A stretch of 64,000 bases of DNA from Phytophthora colocasiae (GCA_018806915.1 JAGKQI010000040.1:558001-622000), one strand, 5' to 3'; shown: positions 8,906-20,610, numbered from the stretch's first letter. The notes: generated by a model not told the origin, from the letters alone. Numbers and translations are program-made.

Positions 8906-11900
8906 TTGGATGTTGAAATGGAGTCCGTTACGGCCTCGGATCCGGATGCATGGGAATACGATCCAGACGACATGGGCATACCAAGTTCCGGTGGACAGAC
9001 GTCGAGCCGAGCAGCGATCGCATCCGCGGCGATCGGTCAAGGAGGATCGTCAATGATCCAGCGGGTCCGGATCTCAGCGATCTCGGATCTGAAAGATTTT
9101 GCGGGTAAAGATCTGGACGAAGATCGCGCTCGGGCCTGGATCAGTAAAGTCAAGTCAGCATTTCAGCGCGATCAGGCTACGGAAGAAGAAAAATGCCTCA
9201 CATTTGCAGATCTGATGGTGGGACCGGCAAAGAACTGGTACAGGCAGCTCAGTCGAACGACGAAAACCAAGTGGGCGGATCTGCTGGACAGTTTCCAGAC
9301 CCAGTATTGTGGGTTGGGTATGTCGGTCGCGTGGCAATACTATCACGCTCGCAAGCGATCGGAAGAAACTCCCCTTGATTACCTCTACCGGCTCAACGTG
9401 GCGGCTTTACGTGCTAGACTGAAGATCAAGGATGGGAGCTCTAAGGCCCGCCGGGAACATGTAGACCACTACATCGAGACATTGGGAGATCCGGAGTTAG
9501 CTGATCGGCTGACCCTACTCCGACTGAGCGACGTCGATGAACTGGAGGAGGTACTTCGTGCCCGGGAACGGGCGAAAAGCAGACAACGTAAATCTGCGTT
9601 CGGATCGAAGTACAGACAAAAGGCACCGGCCAGTGCCCCGGCGGCACCCACCCGAGCGGTGGTACGGGCGATCAAGCCCAAGATCCGAGCTCGGAATCAG
9701 AGGAAGTATCCGGATCGGACGGATCCGATTCTGAAGGCGATCTCCGGAGGATATATCTTGCCGCGTCGGAAGACAAGCAGATCGGCACTGGGGCGTTCCC
9801 CACCAACAGGATCAGTCGCGATCGCAGGTGAACGCGCAAGATCGAGGCCGGATCGCGGATCGCAGGGTACGTCAGACCACGATCGAGGTCGCTGTTCACA
9901 CTGTGGATCGCGGAAGCATACGGATCTGGACTGCTGGAGACGTCTAACTTGTGAAAAGTGCGGGAAGAGGGTCACCCAACGGATCGCTGTCTGTATACCT
10001 GCCGTGGTTGTGGGGAGATCCATGAAGCTGGAGAATGCCCCATGGAAGAATTCTACAACCAGATCCGCAAGTGGTACGACCCGACCCGACATGCCGGATT
10101 GTTCCCGAGAAGGTGGAAAAGATGTTAAACTAGGACGCTCGCCGGTTTGGAAACCGGTACGAGCCGAGCGTTCTGAGTACTGCATCTATGCATATGTGAA
10201 CAAGAAATCGAGAGATCAAGATAGGGAGAATTCGGATCTGCGCGGTAATACATGTAAGTTGCATTCGTATACTGCTAAGATCGCGAGTCTTCCCCGGATC
10301 GATGAGTTCTCTCGATCTGGTGCGGAAGTGGCTCTGGATCTCAAGGAAGGAGAGTCCAGGGGGTATTGGAAATACCACGCACCCGGAAAATGGTTCCGCC
10401 AAGCCAAGATCTCAGGCAAGATCAATCACGAAAGAGCGATCTTGCTCCTGGACACTGGCGCCGAGGTATCCATCTTGGATACCGCCTTTGCTCGTAAGGT
10501 TGGGTGCCACTTTGACACTAGTCAGAGACAGGAGTGTGTTGGGATCGGTGATAATGTGTACACCACCGAGGGAAGAACGAGGATCAAGATCACGCTTGCA
10601 GGATACCTGGTCTACTTTTTCGATATTTGGATCGGGGATCTATCCGGGCAAGATGCGATCCTGGGTATGGATTTCATGATCCCGGCTGGGGTCCGGATGG
10701 ATCTTGCGAAGGGATCGATGTGCTTACCTAATGAAGTGGGGATCCCACTTAGTGGTCGCAAGAGATTATACGGGGAGAAGGTAAGATCGGTAAAATTGGA
10801 GGAAGATCTACATATCCCAGTTGGGGGATCTGAAGAGATCGCATCAAGAGTGAAATTATCGGCGACAGAAAAATTGTGGGTGACCAGAGGCGACCAATGG
10901 GTACCTACAGTGGTGAATGGACCCGGCCGAACTCGGTACTTAGTGATCACGAATTTGAGCGAGAAGAGTTTACGACTGGATCACAGATTACATGTTGGAA
11001 TGGTACTTGATCAGGAAAAAGTGCCTCGATTCCCCGGGTTTGTGTCGATCGGATCCCGACGTTACATGGAGTGGCAGAATCTAGCTCTAGAAGCGACTGT
11101 GGACGCAAGACCAGAACCTCAGGAATCCGTGGAGATCCCCTTACCGTCGGTCGAACGGCCGACCTACGTTACGCCGCGATCCATACTCCGCCGAGGTGGG
11201 GCAACCAGGACCGACCCTGATCCTGCACCAATATCGACACCGGAACCGCGATCACCAACCGATACAGCCGAAGTCAAGGTCGCATTCATCGATCCCCAAC
11301 CGGATCCCATGGATACCCCACCGATCACGATCAGTTCCGACAAGACCCCGAGTGGCGAAGCTGGGGGCGGTGAGACTGAGACGAATGAGAGCTTGCCAGA
11401 TCAGGCCCCAGATCGGACAGATCGGACATGCGAAGAAGAGATCGAGGAAAAAACAGAAAAACCAGATTTTCAAATCGGTGAGACTGAGACGAATGAGAGC
11501 TTGCCAGATCAGGCCCCAGATCGGACAGATCGGACATGCGAAGAAGAGATCGAGGAAAAAACAGAAAAACCAGATTTTCAAATCGAGATCAAACATGAAT
11601 CCGACGCCGATGCCGTCCCCAGGGTTAAAGACACCCCGATCTTGACAGCCAAGGACGATAGGCTGCGTGATCAATCAACGGATGAACCGGATCCGACATC
11701 TCCTGAAGGGATCGAGAACGCTGATCAGACCCACTTACACGAAAGTGGTGATTTTTCGACCGAAGATCTAGCCGATAATCTCGCAGTAGTACCAGAGATC
11801 CAGATCTCCACCACCGAAGAAGTCAGGATTGAAGATCTGCAAGTAGGGAATCCGGGATCGGCTACCCCGGAGGAGATCGAGAAACTTCGACAGATTATTT

Positions 11901-12268
11901 GGAAGAAGCGACATCTCCTGATCGGAAAGGGAAACGCACTTCCTCCAGCGGCCAAGGGTGTTATATGCGATATCGACGTGGGTGATGCAAAGCCGATCGC
12001 ACAACGAGTCCGAAAGGTGGCGCCACAGTTTCGCGAGAAAGTATCGGATCTTATCAAAGGACTCCTAGCTGCCAAGATCATTCGGCCATCGACATCGCCA
12101 TGGGCATCTCCGATCGTGGTGATCATCAAGAAGAACGGTGTAGACATCCGACTATGTATCGATTATCGGCTGGTGAACGGTCTCACAAGGCTGATGATCT
12201 ACCCGATGCCTTTGATCAATGACCTGTTAGAAGATCTTGACACAAGGTTCTGTGGTATTGTTCATTAG
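8906..12268 (+). pseudogene. A1 Gag capsid, zinc knuckle, protease and start of RT
   Basis: This is a 1120-codon open stretch. Codons about 55-240 match the retrotransposon Gag capsid region (KNWYRQLSR, LDSFQTQYCG). A zinc knuckle CSHCGSRKHTDLDC follows at 9893-9934. The second knuckle is in a shifted phase, so two compensating indels lie between about 9967 and 10130. The aspartic protease motif is LLLDTGAEVSILD (near 10445). A Pro/Asp/Glu-rich linker holds a duplicated 108-bp segment. RT begins at KGVICDIDVGDAKPI and runs through WASPIVVIIKKNG and LCIDYRLVNG. The frame is lost at about 12250, just before the first catalytic aspartate. Domain calls are firm; the frame is broken. Confidence 0.88.
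11369..11584 (+). repeat. In-frame tandem duplication, 2 x 108 bp, in the A1 linker
   Basis: Two identical 108-bp units (period 11369 to 11477) encode a 36-residue acidic segment starting GETETNESLPDQ. The unit length is a multiple of three, so the frame is kept. It lies in the low-complexity linker between protease and RT. Confidence 0.9.
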
Positions 12269-13116
12269 ACATGGCGAGTGGATTCTGGGTCGTATCAATG
12301 ACCGATCGAGCTCGCGCGATCTCGGCTTTCATCACTCCATTTGGCCTTTTCGAGTGGAATCGCATGCCGTTCGGGCTGAAGAACGCTCCTCAGATCTATC
12401 AACGCCTTGTGGACAATGCCCTATATGGATTTCTGAAGATCTCCCAGTCCGGAGATGTGGAAGGCTCTGCGGATGTGTTCGAATCAGGGATCCCGGAAGA
12501 TCCCGGTCGTCCGTCGGTGCTAGGTCGGAGATCATACATCGACGATATCTTGATCACGGCTGGATCATGGGATCAAATGTGCGATCGGGTGGAAGGCCTA
12601 TTGGAGGCCTGCGATAAGTGGAATCTCTCGATCAGTGTGGCAAAGAGCTTCTGGGGCATGGATAAGGTGGAATATCTCGGACACAAAGTGTCGATCGATG
12701 GATTGGAGGCAAACCCGAAGGACCTGAAGTCTCTGACGGATCTACCATTCCCTGGATCACTCCGATCCATGCAATCGTTCCTTGGAAGTTTGAATTACTA
12801 TAGTCGGTTCATCGAGGATTATGCGATCTATGCATCGGTCCTATATGAACTACGTGAGGTGGAGTTCGCAGAACTGAAGAAGCGACCAGATCTACGAAAG
12901 ATCATGGATAGCATGGACCTGATCACTCAAGATCCCGTCGCGCTTAAGTCGGATCGGGATAGATCGCTAGATATCCCGACTCAAAGAAGCGATAGTACAA
13001 CGGATCCTGACTTGGGGGCGATGTCTTCACCCTGTTCAAGCGAGATCGGAACCAACCTGGCCCAAAAACTGGCGACGAGAGGTGGGGTAGAGCATATAGA
13101 GCGTTTACAGCCTTGA
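12253..13116 (+). pseudogene. A1 reverse transcriptase palm and thumb
   Basis: In this phase the RT core continues with WYCSLDMASGFW (first catalytic aspartate), FGLFEWNRMPFGLKNAP and the YIDDILI catalytic box near 12535-12555. WGMDKVEYLGHKVS and SFLGSLNYYSRFI mark the thumb. About 37 residues between KISQ and YIDD do not fit RT and are probably an insertion or local frame error. The frame ends at 13116, after the phase shifts again near 13090 to AFTALKTK. The enzyme would copy element RNA into cDNA. Confidence 0.85.
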
Positions 13117-14591
13117 AGACCAAGATCGCGTCGACCCCGATCCTTCGCCACTTCGACACGACGAAGTTACCCGTGGTGATCGTGTACGCTAGTGACTGGG
13201 CGATTTCCGCCGCACTAATGCAGGAACACGACCAGATCTACCACCCGGTCGCGTTTGCCAGCCGAACCTTGAAGACCAACGAGCTGAATTATAATGTTGC
13301 CGAAAAGGAGGTGTTAGCTCTACTTCGGATCTTGGATCTACACTACACCTTGTTGGTGGGACGTCGGATCAAGGTCCTAACCCGACACTCGACGCTTGCC
13401 TGGCTGTTCAAGTCTGCCGGCCTCCAAGGACGTCTGGGACAATGGTCTGCTCTTCTGTCCCCGTGGACACTCGAGATCACGAAGTGTACGAAGGGGGAGG
13501 ATGAAATACTGGGGGCGATCGCAGCTAACATAACGCCCCGATCGGAGATCGACGAAGCTCTGATCGCGATCGCGCCGCGAAAGGAGCCAAAACGTCGGAT
13601 CCAGATGCCGATCCCCACTGTAGACCCAGATGAGGAGTTGTGGGTTATAAGTTTCGACGGATCGGCACGCGTGAAACGAGGAGGAGGCGCTTTCAGCGCG
13701 ATCGTGTGGAGTTTACCAGAGTGGAAGGTGATCAAGGCTAGATCGGATTATGCTGAAAGCCTCACTGTCAATGAAGCGGAATACCGTGGACTCCTGCTAG
13801 GTCTTGGCATGATCGCACAGTTCGAACGCCGCCGTTTGGTCGTTTGTGGCGATTCGAATCTGGTAATCCGACAAGTCCGGGGCGAGATCGACTGCAAGGC
13901 GCCAGGATTGACGCTACTGAAACAGAAGGTGCTAGATCACTTGCGGAATTGGGGAGATCACGAGCTGGTCCATGTGAAGAGAGACTGGAATGGGAGCGCA
14001 GATAGCTTGGCGAGTGCCGCGCTGCAGCGAGGAAGCGGGATCGAAGTCCACGATGAGACAGATCGATGCGATCTGATCACCCTGAATCGGCTTAATGAGG
14101 TGTTGATCCCTCGAGTTGAAGATCGATCTGTGCAAGTGTCGGCAGTAGCCACGCGTGCAGCCCGAGCGCGACCTGGCGCCGCTGTCTTGCGAGAGGAACT
14201 GATCCGGGAGATGCGGGTTGATCGGATCAGGCGAGCCCAGGACGAGGAGGTCTGGATCGCAGGACTAAAGAAGTACCTGGCTGGGCAGATCGCGGATCTT
14301 ACTCGAGCCGAATCCGGATCCTACGCCAAGATCGCCTCCGAGTACGAGGTAGATGAACAAGATCTGTTGTTTTACTGCCCACCAGGGCCGAGATCAAGAG
14401 GTGATCGCGATCGCCTGATGAGACTTGTAGTTCCAGAAACGCTACAGCAGGATGTCCTCCACCACTATCATACGACTCTGGAAGGAGGACATCAGGGGAT
14501 CGGACGCACTTATCAGCGGATCCGAGATCATTTCCACTGGAGGATTATATCGGAGCGTGCAGCGATACGTAGGCGAGTGTGTAGATTGTGA
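13113..14591 (+). pseudogene. A1 degenerate primary RNase H, archaeal/plant-type second RNase H, start of integrase
   Basis: Codons 1-150 are the Gypsy RNase H region. Its first two acidic residues remain (VIVYASDWAIS, EKEVLALL), but the third is replaced (VLTRHSTLAWL, where TDH is usual) and the last is absent (ILGAIAANI, where ADALS is usual). A complete second RNase H follows at codons about 175-310, with D in VISFDGSARV, E in NEAEYRGLLLG, D in VVCGDSNLVI and D in WNGSADSLASAAL. This fits the archaeal-like RNase H of plant Tat and some oomycete Gypsy elements, where the old domain decays into a tether. The integrase zinc-finger histidines (HHYHTTLEGGHQG) follow before the frame breaks near 14540. 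Confidence 0.85.
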
Positions 14592-15829
14592 GACCGGGAA
14601 GGGGAGACCCACGATCCGGGGCGAGTCGCCGGGGAATCTGCAGGCGACATACCCATTCCAGATCATAGCAATGGATCACATACCTTCTCTGCCCAGATCC
14701 AACAAAGGCAACACCGAACTACTGATCTGGGTCGATCTGTTCACGGATATGTGATCGCAAAGGCCAGTTCCTCCCGATCGGCCCAGACCGTCGCGGAATC
14801 TTATGAAGAATGCGTGTTCCGCAGATTTGGTGCTAGCGAGATGATCAGGCACGATCGAGAACCGGGTTTCATGTCCGACTTCTTCAGATCGTTCAATAAG
14901 ATCCTGGGGCAGCGACAACGGGCGACGATGGCCTACCGGCCGCAAGCCAACGGGACTGCGGAACGGATGGTGCAAACGGCGACTAGGGCGATCAAGATGT
15001 ATGTTCAAGATCTCGATCAGAAGGACTGGGATGAATACGCGGAGAGACTGACGTTCGCCATTAATACGGCTCACGATCGGGTTCGGGGAGATACCTCATT
15101 ACCTGGTACATGGATGGGATCCGAGATCGACGTTGGAGGCAACGATCCCGATCGGATCGACCAGACGCCACGATCGCGATCCAAGACGGTGGAGGTATCG
15201 GGTTCAGAGATACTACCAGCAGTCGCGAGAGCAGGTCAACGCTAGACTACGAGAGGCGATTGCAGATCGAGCCGATCGGCACAATGAGGATGTCGATCCG
15301 CATCAGATCGAAGCTGGATCACGAGTTTGGCTATACCTAGATCGTGTGAAGGAAGGGTATGCACGTAAACTCGCTCACCTTTGGCACGGCCCGTTCCGTG
15401 TTGCAGAGAAGCTCAACGAATTCACGATCAAGCTGGAGATCGCGGGATCTGATTACCATATCTTTCCAGTGGTCCATGTTTCTAAGCTAAAGCTGGTGCG
15501 GAATTTTCCGGATCGACCGCGGGTCGAGTTGACTGTGGATGAAGCAGATCGGCTAGATTTCGATGAGATCCTCCTTCCGGAGGACAGTTGGAGTCCCAGA
15601 TCTGGATGCCGACGAGTACGAGGTCGAACGGATCTCGGACATGCGAAGTGGGAAACGGACTCGCTACGGCCGGATCTATCGTGAATTCCTGGTGCACTGG
15701 GTCGGTTATGATGAACCAACTTATGTCGACGAAGCTGATCTTAACTGTGGAGCCATACTGAGCGCGTTCCTACGTGATCATGCTAACCGAAATCGGTTTG
15801 GCGTGATGCAGTCGCACGAAGAGGTGTAG
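14452..15829 (+). pseudogene. A1 integrase with GPY-like module and chromodomain
   Basis: Pieces in three phases make up the integrase that would insert the cDNA. The zinc finger ends with CVDCETGKG. The catalytic core shows D in IIAMDHIPS, D in RHDREPGFMS and E in GTAERMV. A C-terminal beta-rich module follows (ARKLAHLWHGPFRVAEKL, VVHVSKLKLVR). The chromodomain lies at about 15621-15800, with YEVERISDMR, REFLVHWVGYDEPTYVDE and an acidic/aliphatic end, and stops at 15829. It would bind methylated histone tails and direct integration. Phase changes occur near 14540, 14752, 15115 and 15580. The A3 copy at 63739-64000 preserves the chromodomain. Confidence 0.88.
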
Positions 15830-16202
15830 ACGCAGAGAAGGCGACGTGACCGGGTCACAACGCCGAGATCGCGGATGCTGATCTGGATGTCTATCTGGAT
15901 CGGATGTGGAGATTTTATATTTTTCGTGGAGATTTTATATTTTCTTGTATATGCATGTGAAACCGGAGTGATTGGATGGAAGGTGTGGAGATTTCGAAGA
16001 TGCTAAGTGGGATCGAAACTGTGGAGTAAGTATGGAGAAGAACGCTGGTTTTTGAAGCTGGAAAGATTACGTGGAATTGAAAAGAGGCTAGGCTGGAGTC
16101 AGGATCGCGTGGCGAAGTACCGGATCGTGATAGAGGATATGTAAGCGTGCTGACCGACTCCGGGCTCAGCTGATCACCTCCGGACTGGTCGAGATCGCGG
16201 GA
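15830..16202. other. Spacer between the convergent A1 pol and antisense gene
   Basis: This 373-bp non-coding stretch includes a doubled GTGGAGATTTTATATTTT (about 15907-15944) and further AT-rich sequence, unlike the GC-rich surroundings. It lies tail-to-tail between two converging genes, so it could hold poly(A) signals for both directions. That role is inference. A3 keeps a matching stretch at 63610-63660. Confidence 0.5.
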
Positions 16203-18729
16203 TCAGGGAGTCCCAGGAGGTGTAGGTGGAGCAGGCGGGTTAAACTTGTTTTCGAGCCGTGGGATCTGCCGGGACGGGTGATCTGCCGGTCGATCGCGGT
16301 AATGGTTGCGCCAAGGGTCCTCCTGATCGCATTCTGCCAACGCAGAGATCAGATCGGTGGGCTCCGGTCGGTTCAGAGTCGGCTGGGCCAGGTTAGCCAT
16401 TCGGGAGGCCGATCCGGGGTACCAGTATACCCGATCACGGATAGTAGGGAAGTGCAGGAAGTAGGGATCGAGCAGAAGATCGATGTCCGCCCACATCGCC
16501 CTCATCATGGGCAGGAATCGTCCCAACAGCAGCCGCCAACGTTCTCCGGTACGGCTACGCCGTTGCCGACGCTCGAGGTAATACCGACGGAGATCAGGAT
16601 CAGCTTCATACATCGCCTTCGTGATCTCGAGATAATGGGTCGATTCCCAGTAGGCCTGCAGGTGATCTGACTCGAAGGCGGCGTAGGCATCCGCGATCTG
16701 CCCCAGCATGGTTCCAGCACGACGATGTAGACCGAGATCGAAGGTGAGGGGGGCCGGTCGGTTGCGGAGCACCTCCCAAGGTCGGGTAGCAAGTAGGGCC
16801 TGCACGTTGGGCCCAGTGATCAGGCTAGCCAACCAACCGACCCCGGCTCGGGAAGGGCGATTAGCCGGTGATCTCGCGGGGTAGAGGAATCCGGGAGGTA
16901 GCAGCAGCCTCTTGGACAATGTGGAGAGGATCATACCGACGATCGCCAAAGTTCCGACGAACATCGGATCCCACGGGAAGACATCACCAGCCGCAAACTG
17001 CCGGACGTTCGCATACCCGGGAATAGACGAGCTGATCGCGAACAGGGGAGGGTGCAGCTGGGGGCGTGGCGAGCCGCCGGGAGAGCCGCCACCCGGAGAT
17101 CCCCACCGGGAGGGCTCCCGCCAGCTCGACTACCCCTCGGGGACCCCTGAGGAGAAGTGATCGGAGTCTGTGGGGAACTGCCGCCCGGAGGTGTCGGCTG
17201 CGCCGGAGGCGTCGATGGAGCAGGCCCCCCTTGATCGCCGGATGCTGGAGGAGGATTTCCATGCCGGCGGTGCCACGACAGCGATCGGAGTATCGTAGCC
17301 CGAAGAGCGTCGTCGGATCCAGCGCCAGAATCCTCCGCGTCATCGTCATGCTCTGGATCGGGTTTACGTTTGGACCGATCCGAGCCACCCTTCTTCGGGG
17401 AAGGTGCTTCCACGGTCACTTGCGAGGTGGCCTGGGTGCGATCTGCTTCCTCCGCATCCGGCCCAGTCGGGATCGCGGGTTCAGGACCCAGATCGAAGGG
17501 CCACCGGGTTGGTCTCCAGCGGGAACATCAGGTGGGGCCGCGTCGTGATCGGCCGGGGGAGGCTCCGTCCGCGAGGTCTTGTGCGGGGCGATGTAGCAGG
17601 AGATGGGGGCGGACTGAGAGCACGTTTGACCCCCCGTTCATCTTGAGCAGCGCGGAGCCGAGACACCATTTCGGTCAGGACGTTGGTGGTCGCCATTACG
17701 TCACCTTCTGCCTGATCGTAGTTCTCCTGCAATGCCTGAAGACTCGCTTCTAACTCCTGCACTTCGGCATGGGTACCGATCAGATCATCCTCTACGACAA
17801 ACAGAATATGAGTGATCATGGTCAGGTGGAGGGGGATCTAGACTATATGCGCACCTAGACGAGTGGATCGTTGTCGCTCGGCGCTGAGATCCGCCTGTGC
17901 TCTGTCACGATCTGCGAACGCTTGGTCTCGTTCCACGAGTAGGCGATCCCGCTCCGAAGTGACTCGGTTCAGTTCGGAGTTAGCGTGGGCGAGTTGATCG
18001 GTGGCTAGGTCACGTTCACCAGCGATACTGCGATCGCTCGGGCGGAGTCCGCCAAGGCTCGATCTCGCTCAGCCAGGGCCAATCGGGTGGGAGCCCCTGT
18101 CGAAGGCGTGGGGCTGGAATCCAGTTGGAGATGTGCAAGATCAGCCGAGATCCGGTTGTAGCTGGCCTTGGCAGTGATGGAGTCTTGCTTCGCCTCAGCC
18201 AGATCGCAAGCATGGATCCGGGCTTCCGCCTGGAGATCCTGGATCTCGTTGGTGGCTTGTTCCACCTCTTCGGTCAGACGATCCCTGTCCTCTGTAGCTC
18301 GATCTAGGTCTGCCTGGGCAGAGTTGAGACGCCGCGCGAACTCGTCGCGTTCCGATCGGAGCTGGTGAACCTGCATACGCAATCCATCGAGATCAGAGGC
18401 TTCCTCCGCGAGATCAGCGATCTCGCGCTCCAGACGCGCAATCTCGCCCTGCTGGTCTGCCCGGAACCGCTCCATGGCGTCGACATGCGCCCGAAGTTCC
18501 ATGGCTTCACGACTTAGTTGATCACGTTCGCGCACCAGGCGATCCCACCCTGGACTGCCCGGCATCGGCCCAGCCTCATCGGATGAGAGCGGGCGTGCGT
18601 GGTCTGGAGCCGGACCCGACGAACGTCGCGAGATGTCGGAATGGGGAGATGGCGGACCGTCGGGGATCTTGGGGAATCGGGAGGTGTAGGCAAATAATCG
18701 CTCCCGGGATCACTTCCTTGCTGGCTCAT
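16203..18729 (-). pseudogene. Antisense gene of A1 (coiled-coil protein), frameshifted
   Basis: The gene is encoded opposite gag-pol, starting near the 3' LTR (ATG 18729, MSQQGSDPGSDYLPTPPDS) and ending at 16203. Intact it would be roughly 820-870 residues. The N-terminus is Pro/Ser-rich. A long coiled coil follows (LRSERDEFARRLNSAQADLD, RATEDRDRLTEEVEQATNE), then a GT-AG intron at 17792-17854, more coiled coil (VQELEASLQALQENYDQ), a Pro/Gly/Ser-rich linker with a basic patch (SDRSKRKPDPEHDDD), and a helical C-terminal domain of about 250 residues with a hydrophobic start (MFVGTLAIVGMILSTL). It matches no family I know. Frameshifts lie near 18660, 18045, 17480 and 16950. Related copies are at 57435 and 60781. 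Confidence 0.8.
17792..17854 (-). other. 63-nt GT-AG intron in the A1 antisense gene
   Basis: On the minus strand it starts GTGCGCATATAG, has CACCTGACC as a branch-like CTGAC, and ends TTTGTCGTAG. Splicing joins ...STRL to EDDLIGTHAEV in frame and removes an internal stop (TAG). The same intron is at the same codon in A2 and A3. Confidence 0.7.
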
Positions 18730-18840
18730 GGAGACTGGAAGGGATCCGTTGATGGTGGTCGAAGTGTTGTCAGGGTGACTTGTGCCTTGGGCTGAAGATT
18801 GAGATTGAGACCTGAAGTGGACCGAGACGGACCAACTTGC

Positions 18841-18854
18841 AGGCTGGGGGCGGA
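18841..18854 (+). promoter_or_regulatory. Probable polypurine tract of A1
   Basis: AGGCTGGGGGCGGA sits directly before the 3' LTR (18855) and is purine-rich on the genomic strand, as needed to prime plus-strand DNA. Confidence 0.6.
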
Positions 18855-20610
18855 TGTGGTGAAGCGCGAATAAGAAATCCGAGAAAAGGCAACGTCAGGC
18901 CCTAAGAGAGTCGGATCAAGCGACAGGAGCCTCTGGCGAAGCAAGATGTCAGTTGATGACCCCAGATTGCGCGAACGATGGCTGACGAATGGATCCAGAT
19001 CGATGTTCGTCTGGATCTCGCCAGCGATGAATGGATGGCGTCTTGGTCAAGTGAGACTAAGTGATTGGAGAACCCGTCGTGCGGTCCCGCGTGGCGGCTC
19101 AGGGTCGGAGGAGAAAAGGGCGCCTTGCCTGAGGTCGCATGAGAAGGAGATCAAGGCGGCAGAGGGTCGGGATCGGTGTGATCTATGGTGGGCCGGTGAC
19201 AACATAACCGTGAGATGCTGCCGAGGGGACCTGATGGCAGTGTTAGTCGCGTGGGGAGTGGTGATCAAGTCTGGGAAGCTCAAGACCTGGAATGTCGACG
19301 ACGCAGGCACGCGAGATCAAGTATGAAGGCTGCTGATCGGGATCATTGTTCAAGACGGTGGACCAAGATCGATGACCGAGATGGTTGATCGAGATCGGCT
19401 GATCGACTGATCGCCAGATCGCCAGATCGGCTGATCGACTGATCGCCAGATCGCCTGATCGCCAGATCGCCAGATCGAGATCGCGATCAGGGGTTAGGTG
19501 AGATCAAGATCGAAGATCGGAAGGGCAGCTGTGTAGCCGGATGTCAGGTAATCGTAGGATAGCAGATGAGGATGGGGCTAGTAGACATAGGAATAACCAT
19601 AAACAGAATCGAATTTGCTCTCTAGTGCGCAAGTGGACTACTTCAGGGACCAAGACAAGGGAAGAGGATAGCATATTGGCCTCCCCTTAGTGTTCCTACA
19701 CTTCGCACACCTAGCTACAGCTAAGACCGGATCCCCGATTTGGCCGGCTTACCTTACGCTAGTGTGAGGATCTCTCGGTATCTCAACAACCCCCAAGAAT
19801 CGAATTTGCTCTCTAGTGCGCAAGTGGACTACTTCAGGGACCAAGACAAGGGAAGAGGATAGCATATTGGCCTCCCCTTAGTGTTCCTACACTTCGCGCA
19901 CCTAGCTACAGCTAAGACCGAATCCCCGATTTGGCCGGCTTACCTTACGCTAGTGTGAGGATCTCTCGGTATCTCAACAACCCCCAAGAATCGAATTTGC
20001 TCTGGACATCACAAGTGCCTTCGTTCAAGACCGGAACTGGGAATTACATTGGCCCCCCGGCATCAAGAAGGTAAGGAGAAGAGATCTAGCATAGAGGTTA
20101 ATTCTGGATAATACATTGGCCAGTTTTACCCTATCTAGTGATCTATCCTTTACGTGCGAACTACGGATCGGAAGGAATTGGCTGCTTGGCCTGACGATCT
20201 CGTCGACTCTCAACCCATCAAGACACCCGCTATAGGAAGCGGCAAGCATCGTAAAGGAAGGGATCAGATCCCCAACATTGGACCTTTGGAAGACCTGGAT
20301 CGAAGACCAGGTGACCGGATCAAGGCTCGAGAACTCGCCTGTGACCCGGATCAACCCCTCCGAGGTAGAGTGAAGTATTCCCACGCTATCTCACACCCCC
20401 TACGTCACCCAAGACATTCTTCTCGTCCCAAGACATCTTCAGAAGTTACCTGGAAGAGCGTAACCCGCCTACCGACGGGTACACAAGGTGAACACTACAC
20501 GCAGCAAGATCACGGATCATCGGGGGACCCCCTCCGTTAGTCGGTGTCTGGGCGCAAGTGGCGATCGCGATCGGCCTCAACCAGATTTTGGCCAGATCCG
20601 CTCCACCACA
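18855..20610 (+). repeat. 3' LTR of A1 (1756 bp)
   Basis: It pairs with 6017-7809. In the first 500 bp I see one substitution. The last 250 bp differ at about a dozen sites, where this LTR usually agrees with A2 and A3. It includes the GATC tract (19387-19490) and the 191-bp tandem (19609-19990). GAAG follows at 20611. Confidence 0.92.

Larger units (their letters stand above)
6017..20610 (+). mobile_element. Ty3/Gypsy element A1 with chromodomain, dual RNase H and antisense gene
   Basis: The order is 5' LTR, primer site, gag, protease, RT, primary RNase H, second RNase H, integrase, GPY-like module, chromodomain, then an antisense gene on the minus strand and the 3' LTR. The LTRs begin TGTGGTG and end CACCACA. 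The element is flanked by GAAG and sits inside a DIRS-like element. Coding frames carry at least six frameshifts, while the LTRs are nearly identical over their first 500 bp. It is exceptionally rich in GATC. Copies A2 and A3 lie in reverse orientation at 33205-64000. Confidence 0.92.
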
